Positions 15,396-22,426 of a DNA stretch of 22,426 nt are shown here, in pieces. Made by a program: the position numbers and the translations under genes. Source of the DNA: an uncultured Polyangiaceae bacterium (GTDB lineage Bacteria > Myxococcota_A > Polyangia > Polyangiales > Houyiibacteriaceae); NCBI GenBank assembly GCA_947259605.1, contig CAMYMX010000006.1:1-22426 (forward strand), read 5' to 3'. Positions within the stretch are counted from its first letter, which is position 1. The number at the start of each line of letters is the position of its first letter. The notes beneath the pieces were generated by a model. The model was given only the letters and a program-made list of their open reading frames with translations. It did not search any database and was not told the DNA's origin.

Positions 15396-16787
15396 ATGAC
15401 GACGCGTGTAGAAACCGACTCGATGGGCCCGATCGAGGTGCCTGCGGACAAATACTACGGTGCGCAGACGATGAGGTCGCGCATGAACTTCCGAATCGGC
15501 ACCGAGCGGATGCCAATCGAAGTGGTTCGCGCATTTGGAATCCTCAAGAAGGCTGCCGCCCTGACCAATCGCGACCTCGACAATCTGGATGAGGACGTGT
15601 GCGATTTGATCGTGCGGGCCGCCGACGAGGTCATCGAAGGGAAGCTCGACGCGCACTTTCCGCTAGTCGTTTGGCAGACCGGCTCTGGAACGCAGTCCAA
15701 CATGAACGTCAACGAGGTCATCTCGAACCGTGCGATCGAGCTTGCGGGCGGCGAAATGGGCAGCAAAAAGCCAGTGCACCCCAACGATCACGTCAATCGA
15801 TCGCAGTCGTCCAACGACACCTTTCCCACCGCCATGCACATCGCAGCGGTCCTCGCGGTCGAAGGGATGATCCCCAAGGTCCGGCTGCTTCGCGACACGC
15901 TCGACGGCAAGGCCAAGGCGTTTGCCCACATCGTGAAAATCGGCCGGACCCACCTCCAAGACGCCACCCCGCTCACGCTCGGGCAGGAGATCAGCGGCTG
16001 GGTCTCTCAGATCGACCACGGCCTGGCGGCGATCGAGGCCACGATGCCTCAGCTTCGTGAGCTAGCGCTTGGAGGGACGGCAGTCGGGACCGGTCTGAAC
16101 ACGCACCCGAGGTATGCCGACGAGGTAGCGGCCAAAATCGCCGAGCTCAGCGAGACGGCGTTCGTCTCCGCGCCCAACAAGTTTGCAGCGCTTGCCGCGC
16201 ACGACGCGTTCGTCGGCACCAGCGGCGCGCTCAAGCAGCTCGCAGTGGCGCTGATGAAAATCGCGAACGACGTGCGCTGGCTTTCCTCGGGACCGCGGTC
16301 GGGCATCGGCGAGATTCGAATTCCGGAGAACGAGCCTGGAAGCTCGATCATGCCGGGCAAGGTCAACCCGACACAGTGCGAAGCGATGACGATGGTCTGC
16401 ACCCAAGTCATGGGCAACGACGCGACCATTGGAATCGCAGGGTCGCAGGGCAACTTCGAGCTCAACGTGTACAAGCCCGTCATGGCCTACAACCTGCTCC
16501 AGTCGATTCGGCTGCTCGGTGATGTCTCTCAGAGCTTCAACGACCACTCCGCCGTGGGCATCGAGCCGAATCTCGAGACGATCGACGACAAGCTTCGCCG
16601 TTCGTTGATGCTGGTGACGGCTTTGAATCCGCTCGTCGGCTACGACAACGCCGCCAAGGTCGCGAAGCACGCTTACAAGAACAACACGACCCTCCGAGAG
16701 GCTGTGATCGAGCTCGGGCTGCTCACCGGCGAGCAGTTCGACGAAGCGGTTCAGCCCGAGGACATGGTAGGTCCCCTCAAGGTATGA
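15396..16787 (+). CDS. fumC: Class II fumarate hydratase
   Basis: This 463-residue protein reversibly hydrates fumarate to malate in the TCA cycle. Diagnostic parts are [17 protein letters not shown] (93-109), [13 protein letters not shown] (136-148), H186 in [16 protein letters not shown] (the catalytic His pocket), [13 protein letters not shown], and the catalytic loop [13 protein letters not shown] (315-327) with S317. I chose the ATG at 15396 because GGAG lies 5-8 bp upstream and the product then starts [25 protein letters not shown] as in other FumC proteins. The same frame stays open far upstream only as antisense to the ATPase homologue. It overlaps the following GNAT gene by 4 bp (ATGA). 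Confidence 0.97.
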   Translation: MTTRVETDSMGPIEVPADKYYGAQTMRSRMNFRIGTERMPIEVVRAFGILKKAAALTNRDLDNLDEDVCDLIVRAADEVIEGKLDAHFPLVVWQTGSGTQSNMNVNEVISNRAIELAGGEMGSKKPVHPNDHVNRSQSSNDTFPTAMHIAAVLAVEGMIPKVRLLRDTLDGKAKAFAHIVKIGRTHLQDATPLTLGQEISGWVSQIDHGLAAIEATMPQLRELALGGTAVGTGLNTHPRYADEVAAKIAELSETAFVSAPNKFAALAAHDAFVGTSGALKQLAVALMKIANDVRWLSSGPRSGIGEIRIPENEPGSSIMPGKVNPTQCEAMTMVCTQVMGNDATIGIAGSQGNFELNVYKPVMAYNLLQSIRLLGDVSQSFNDHSAVGIEPNLETIDDKLRRSLMLVTALNPLVGYDNAAKVAKHAYKNNTTLREAVIELGLLTGEQFDEAVQPEDMVGPLKV

Positions 16788-17920
16788 GCGTCGAGATCAA
16801 ACAGCATCAGCCCGGCCAAGACCTGAAGGACTTCATTCAAGTCGCGTTCGACGTGTACGCGGACGACCCCGCCTGGGTGCCGCCGCTGAACATGGAAATC
16901 ACCGACCGGCTGACGCCCGAGAAGAACCCCTTCTTCGAGCACGCGGAAGTCGCGCTCTTCACCGCGTGGAAAGACGGGAAGGCGGTTGGTCGGATTTCGG
17001 CGCAAATCGATCACGAGCATCTGCGGATCCACAAGGACAATGCGGGCTTCTTCGGCTTCTTCGACACGGTCAACGACCAGAAGGTGGCGTCGGCTCTGGT
17101 CGCTGCCGCCGAGCAGTGGCTCGCGAGCCGCGGGATGACTCTGATGCGCGGTCCGTTTTCGCTTTCGATCAACGAGGAGACGGGGATGCTCGTCGAAGGC
17201 TTTGATTCGCCTCCGACGATCATGTCGCCGCACCACCGATCGTATCAAGGGGCGCTTGCCGAAGGGGCGGGTCTTCAGAAGGCGAAGGACTGCTACGGCT
17301 GGAAGCACCAAGTGCTGCCTGCGCCTCCGCGCGCTCAAAGAGCCTGGGAAGCCATCACCAGCCTGCCGGAGGTTCGATTCCGCTCGGTGCGCCCGCGCAA
17401 GCTCAAGAAGGAAGTGCACGACATCCTCGACGTCTTCAACGACGCCTGGCAGCACAACTGGGGGTTCGTGCCTGCGACGGACGCCGAAGCGAAGAAGATG
17501 GCTGCCGATCTGCAGCTCATCCTCGACAAAGAGCTCTCCTTCTTCGCCGAGATCGACGGGCAGCCGGTTGCGATTTGCATCTGTCTGCCGAACCTCAACG
17601 AAGCGATTTCCGATTTCCGAGGGAAGCTGGGCCCGATCACCATTCCAAAGCTGATCTGGCGATTGAAGATACGGCACCCGAAGTCTGCGCGCCTCATGTT
17701 GCTCGGCATCCGGACCGAGCTCCGCGGCAAGAAGCGCTACGCGCCGCTGGCGATGGCCGTGATCGCCGAGCTGGTGCGGCGCGGCCTCAAGCAAGGCTAC
17801 GAATGGGCCGAGCTCGGTTGGACGCTCGAAGACAACCGGCTCATCAACGCCGCCATTCGCAGCATGGGTTCGACGATTTACAAGCGCTATCGCATCTTCG
17901 AAAAGCCGATCGGCGCTTAG
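16784..17920 (+). CDS. GNAT-fold acyltransferase family protein, about 380-residue class
   Basis: This 378-residue soluble protein looks like a tandem acyl-CoA N-acyltransferase fold. The first half contains [20 protein letters not shown] and [24 protein letters not shown], a GNAT-like beta4/alpha3 region. The second half repeats the layout with [20 protein letters not shown] and ends [20 protein letters not shown] then [14 protein letters not shown], a typical GNAT C-terminus. Proteins of this size and pattern are widespread in proteobacteria and often annotated as N-acetyltransferase or, wrongly, dATP pyrophosphohydrolase. From memory, a Caulobacter relative in this broad group was assigned as bacterial ceramide synthase; whether that applies here is unknown. 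It overlaps fumC (ATGA) and so is translationally coupled, and it overlaps the convergent comEC stop by 3 bp. Confidence 0.75.
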   Translation: MSVEIKQHQPGQDLKDFIQVAFDVYADDPAWVPPLNMEITDRLTPEKNPFFEHAEVALFTAWKDGKAVGRISAQIDHEHLRIHKDNAGFFGFFDTVNDQKVASALVAAAEQWLASRGMTLMRGPFSLSINEETGMLVEGFDSPPTIMSPHHRSYQGALAEGAGLQKAKDCYGWKHQVLPAPPRAQRAWEAITSLPEVRFRSVRPRKLKKEVHDILDVFNDAWQHNWGFVPATDAEAKKMAADLQLILDKELSFFAEIDGQPVAICICLPNLNEAISDFRGKLGPITIPKLIWRLKIRHPKSARLMLLGIRTELRGKKRYAPLAMAVIAELVRRGLKQGYEWAELGWTLEDNRLINAAIRSMGSTIYKRYRIFEKPIGA

Positions 17921-20220
17921 CGACGGATTTCGAGTTGCTCGCCGTCAGTGGCGATGATCACGCCGCCGCGCAGATCGGTTCGAAACACCGATGCGCCTGC
18001 CTCACGTAACCGCGCAATCACCGAAGGGCTCGGATGGCCATAGCGATTGCCTGCGCCGCAGCTGATCACCGCGAAGGAGGGACGGACCGCCGCGACGAGG
18101 ACAGGCGAGGTCGACGTTTGGGACCCATGGTGGCCGACTTGCAGGACGTCCGCGGGTTGCAGGCGCCCGGACCGGACGAGCGCGCGCTCTGATTCGTGCT
18201 CCAGGTCGCCGGTGAACAAGAAGGAGCGTCGTCCGTAGGCGAGTCGGAGCGCGATCGAGTTGTCGTTGAGGCCTAGTGCTGGGTCGTAGCGGGGGCAGGG
18301 CCACAGGACCTCGAGCTCCGCGCCTCCAAAATGCCGGGTGCCGTCGCAGAGCTCGGGCGTGAATCGAAGCCTGCTGCCCTGCGCCATAGCCGACGAGAGA
18401 AGCTCTGCCATGGCGCCGTCGCGCTCTTCGGTGACGAGCTGCCCGTTGAGCCAAATCTCGCCGATCTCGATTTCGCCGATTAAGTCGCGCAGGCCGCCGT
18501 AGTGATCGGGGTGCCCGTGCGTAATCACAAGCAGGTCGATTCGTACACGGCGGCGGGCGTCGAGGAGGGCACGAAGCTCTCGCGCCGCCGGATGACGTCC
18601 GCCTTGACCCGTGTCGACGAGCGCGAGCTGTCCATCGGGAAGATCGATGAGCGTTGCGTCACCTTGGCCCACGTCGACGTAGGAGACGCGAAGCAAGTCT
18701 CGCGGCTGCTCGCGCGCGATGAGCAGCTGGTCTGTCGCGAGCCAGAGGAGGGCCGCCGAAGCGAGAACGGCGATGCGCTGTTGCCAGGTTCGGCTGAGCA
18801 AGAGAAGCAGGCAGGCCACGACGATGAGCAGGCCTTGCGCAACGTCGGGCGGCGGCAGACGTCGCGTGAGCGTCAGCGGGACGAACGCGTCGCAGATCGA
18901 GAGCAGGATGTGGACGGCGACGGTCAGCGCCGTTCCCACGAGATCGGCGACCGCGGGCATCGACGCGGTCAGGGCAAACAGATGCGCCAACGGAATCACG
19001 ACCAGGCTTCCGAAAGGAAGAACCACGATGTTCGTGAGCCACCCGATCAGCGGCACGCCGCCGAACCACCACCAAACCATTGGTGTCGTGGCGACCAAGG
19101 TTCGCGCGCTGATGATCGCGGAGGAGCGAAGTCGGCGCCAGCGCGTGCCGGGGGAGATGCGCGGTGCACTGAGAATGGACGCTGTGGCGACGATCGAAAG
19201 AAGAAACGCCGGCCGCAGGGCCATGCCTGGATCAGGCGCGGAAAGCAGCAGCGCCGCGCCGGCTGTGACGGCGGTCGCCGATGGTCGACGATCGAGGACC
19301 ACGAGACACCAAGCGAGTGCGGCAGTGATTGCCGCACGCCACGCGCTCGGCGACCCGCCCGCAAAAAGTGCATGCAACAAGGTCAGCGGGATGCCAACCG
19401 CCGCCGCCAGCCGTCGTGGGTCGAAACCAAGCGCGAGACCGCGGAGCAGCCAGTGCATCGAACGAACGAGGGTGCCGCTGACCAGGGCGATGTGGAGCCC
19501 GGACACGGCAAAGAGGTGGGCCAGCCCCACGGCGGCAATCTTCTTGCGCTGCTCGTAGCCAAGCGCGGCGCCATCGCCGAGAACCAGAGCGCGGGCCACG
19601 CCTGCCACTTCGGGTGCCAATCCGTCGTCCATCCCTGCGCGAACGACGGCCCGGGCCCGATCGATGCGAGCCTCCCATCGAGGAACGGCGACGACCGCGA
19701 GTGCGGCTGGATCGACCCAACGTGCCCAGCAACCCCCGCGGCGTGGGGGAGAGAGGCGCGGATGGGGCGAAGGGTTGCGGAGCTCAGTGCGGGGGCGGAG
19801 CTCTGCCTCGACGACGACTGTGCTTTTGAGCGGGGGCGGCGCCGCCCCGACGACCTGAGCCGTCAATCGCAGACCGCGGGGCACGGCTTGTCCCGAGTCC
19901 AGGAGGCGACCCTGCAGGACCCGCATCCGAATTCGGTCGCCCTCCGATCCGTGCCGCACCGATTCGACCCGGGCGCTCAGCCGTGCTTCGCCTCGCGCCA
20001 AACAGGGCGGTGGCCGCGAGGGCGCAACCCCCAACCCACAACAGAATGCGAGCACCGCAAGCGGCCCCGCCCAGAGCCGGGCGCCGAGCTGCCCACCATG
20101 GGCGGCGATGAGGAGCGAGCCCGCGAGGCCCCAGCCGACGAAGAGCGGACCCCAGCTGGGCTGCCATTGCGCCCCCAGGAACAAGCCGCCCAGCCATCCG
20201 GTTGCGATCCAAGCAAGCAC
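17917..20220 (-). CDS. comEC: ComEC/Rec2 family DNA internalization channel
   Basis: This 767-residue inner-membrane protein is full length for ComEC, the channel that passes single-stranded DNA into the cytoplasm during transformation. In order it has N-terminal membrane helices (about 1-65), a soluble OB-like DUF4131 region (about 75-180), the Competence membrane domain (about 205-500) with its signature LAHLFAVSGLHIAL (233-246), and a C-terminal metallo-beta-lactamase domain from DVGQGDATLID (516-526). The MBL motif THGHPDH (H568, H570, D572, H573) is complete, and HHGSQTSTSP occurs later. The start is a GTG at 20220; a stop lies 7 codons upstream, so no longer form exists, and the ribosome site is weak. 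Residues 148-165 are encoded by a palindromic REP-like insert. No other competence genes are in the window. Confidence 0.94.
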   Translation of the reverse strand: MLAWIATGWLGGLFLGAQWQPSWGPLFVGWGLAGSLLIAAHGGQLGARLWAGPLAVLAFCCGLGVAPSRPPPCLARGEARLSARVESVRHGSEGDRIRMRVLQGRLLDSGQAVPRGLRLTAQVVGAAPPPLKSTVVVEAELRPRTELRNPSPHPRLSPPRRGGCWARWVDPAALAVVAVPRWEARIDRARAVVRAGMDDGLAPEVAGVARALVLGDGAALGYEQRKKIAAVGLAHLFAVSGLHIALVSGTLVRSMHWLLRGLALGFDPRRLAAAVGIPLTLLHALFAGGSPSAWRAAITAALAWCLVVLDRRPSATAVTAGAALLLSAPDPGMALRPAFLLSIVATASILSAPRISPGTRWRRLRSSAIISARTLVATTPMVWWWFGGVPLIGWLTNIVVLPFGSLVVIPLAHLFALTASMPAVADLVGTALTVAVHILLSICDAFVPLTLTRRLPPPDVAQGLLIVVACLLLLLSRTWQQRIAVLASAALLWLATDQLLIAREQPRDLLRVSYVDVGQGDATLIDLPDGQLALVDTGQGGRHPAARELRALLDARRRVRIDLLVITHGHPDHYGGLRDLIGEIEIGEIWLNGQLVTEERDGAMAELLSSAMAQGSRLRFTPELCDGTRHFGGAELEVLWPCPRYDPALGLNDNSIALRLAYGRRSFLFTGDLEHESERALVRSGRLQPADVLQVGHHGSQTSTSPVLVAAVRPSFAVISCGAGNRYGHPSPSVIARLREAGASVFRTDLRGGVIIATDGEQLEIRR
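19729..19778. repeat. REP-like palindromic element inside comEC
   Basis: Terminal inverted repeats GCAACCC (19729-19735) and GGGTTGC (19772-19778) enclose an inner hairpin CCCCC-GCGGCGT-GGGGG (19733-19749). The element is read in frame by comEC as RNPSPHPRLSPPRRGG, residues 148 to about 163. Peptides of the type NPSPxPLSPxGRG are a familiar translation of short intergenic palindromic repeats in many GC-rich genomes, which suggests an inserted repeat tolerated in the soluble domain. Confidence 0.55.
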
Positions 20221-20422
20221 AGCGGTTCGTCCAGCAAGCTACGTGCCGAGCGCGAACGGGGCGGAACAGGAAGGAAAATCCCACGTCGGCTGGCGGCCGT
20301 CGGCGGCGGTGTGGCGGCCCGGCGGCGCCGCGCTCAGCGACATCCTGTCGCGGTCCGTTGCGCTCCCATCTGCGCTTGCTAAAGCCCACGGCGGGACGCG
20401 GTACGCGTCAGAAGGGACTCCA
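20221..20422. promoter_or_regulatory. Divergent promoter region, comEC / ppdK
   Basis: This 202-bp spacer should carry both promoters. Its middle (about 20285-20335) is very GC-rich, with repeated GGCGGC/GGCGGCC words and the palindrome GCGGCGCCGC, able to form stable structure in a ppdK leader. A weak candidate -10 is GCTAAA near 20378. The ppdK Shine-Dalgarno GAAGGGA (20411-20417) is clear. No tRNA or known riboswitch was recognised. Confidence 0.35.

Positions 20423-22426
<2,004 letters not shown>

Noticed and set aside
16751..17794. A 347-codon minus-strand open frame opposite the GNAT gene
   Set aside because: The plus-strand product has clear GNAT-type sequence and an ATGA overlap with fumC; the antisense product has none.
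20285..20335. A riboswitch or structured RNA upstream of ppdK
   Set aside because: The GGCGGC-rich stretch could fold strongly, but no known riboswitch core is recognisable and base composition alone explains it.
18502..20382. A 626-codon plus-strand open frame opposite comEC
   Set aside because: It is antisense to a fully recognisable ComEC, has low-complexity Arg/Gly/Glu-rich composition, and matches no family I know. Long antisense open frames are expected in GC-rich DNA with strong third-position GC bias.

Overview
The window is a compact, GC-rich bacterial chromosome segment made almost entirely of housekeeping genes, with a small decayed patch at its left end. GatCAB amidotransferase, FumC, ArgH, LysA, a KAS III enzyme, ComEC and pyruvate phosphate dikinase together suggest a free-living Gram-negative bacterium that probably lacks GlnRS and/or AsnRS. 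The GC level, the LuxR-like N-terminus, the outer-membrane FadL remnant and the odd P-type ATPase fit Myxococcota (former Deltaproteobacteria) best. That placement rests on general resemblance, not on a search.

Left end (1-3400). A partial minus-strand LuxR-type regulator runs off the edge. Next is a frameshifted and shortened FadL/OmpP1-type outer-membrane gene (364-1226), then about 300 bases with a weak minus-strand coding relic. Two intact minus-strand genes follow: a hemerythrin-like HHE protein and a zinc-independent MDR oxidoreductase.

Centre left (3459-9405). gatC-gatA overlap by 4 bp. A convergent REC-GAF-GGEEF diguanylate cyclase gene lies between gatA and gatB. gatB overlaps mtnA (methionine salvage) by 4 bp. 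Both gatC and gatB have a -10-like box 8-9 bp before the ATG and no Shine-Dalgarno, which suggests leaderless transcripts.

Centre right (9407-15328), minus strand. A tightly spaced run is transcribed right to left: a full-length P-type ATPase homologue, argH, lysA and a KAS III (FabH-like) gene. The ATPase homologue lacks the phosphorylated Asp, the TGE loop, the CPC-type transmembrane motif and most of the GDGxND motif, while keeping the overall fold and an N-terminal four-cysteine motif. It looks like a pseudoenzyme under selection and is the most unusual gene here.

Right end (15396-22426). fumC overlaps a GNAT-fold acyltransferase gene (ATGA). That gene converges on comEC with overlapping stop codons. 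comEC carries a palindromic REP-like element inside its coding sequence. ppdK starts divergently from comEC and runs off the right edge.

Three convergent gene pairs are separated by 3 bp, 1 bp and -3 bp, so no terminators fit between them. I found no tRNA, rRNA, CRISPR array, intact insertion sequence or prophage.
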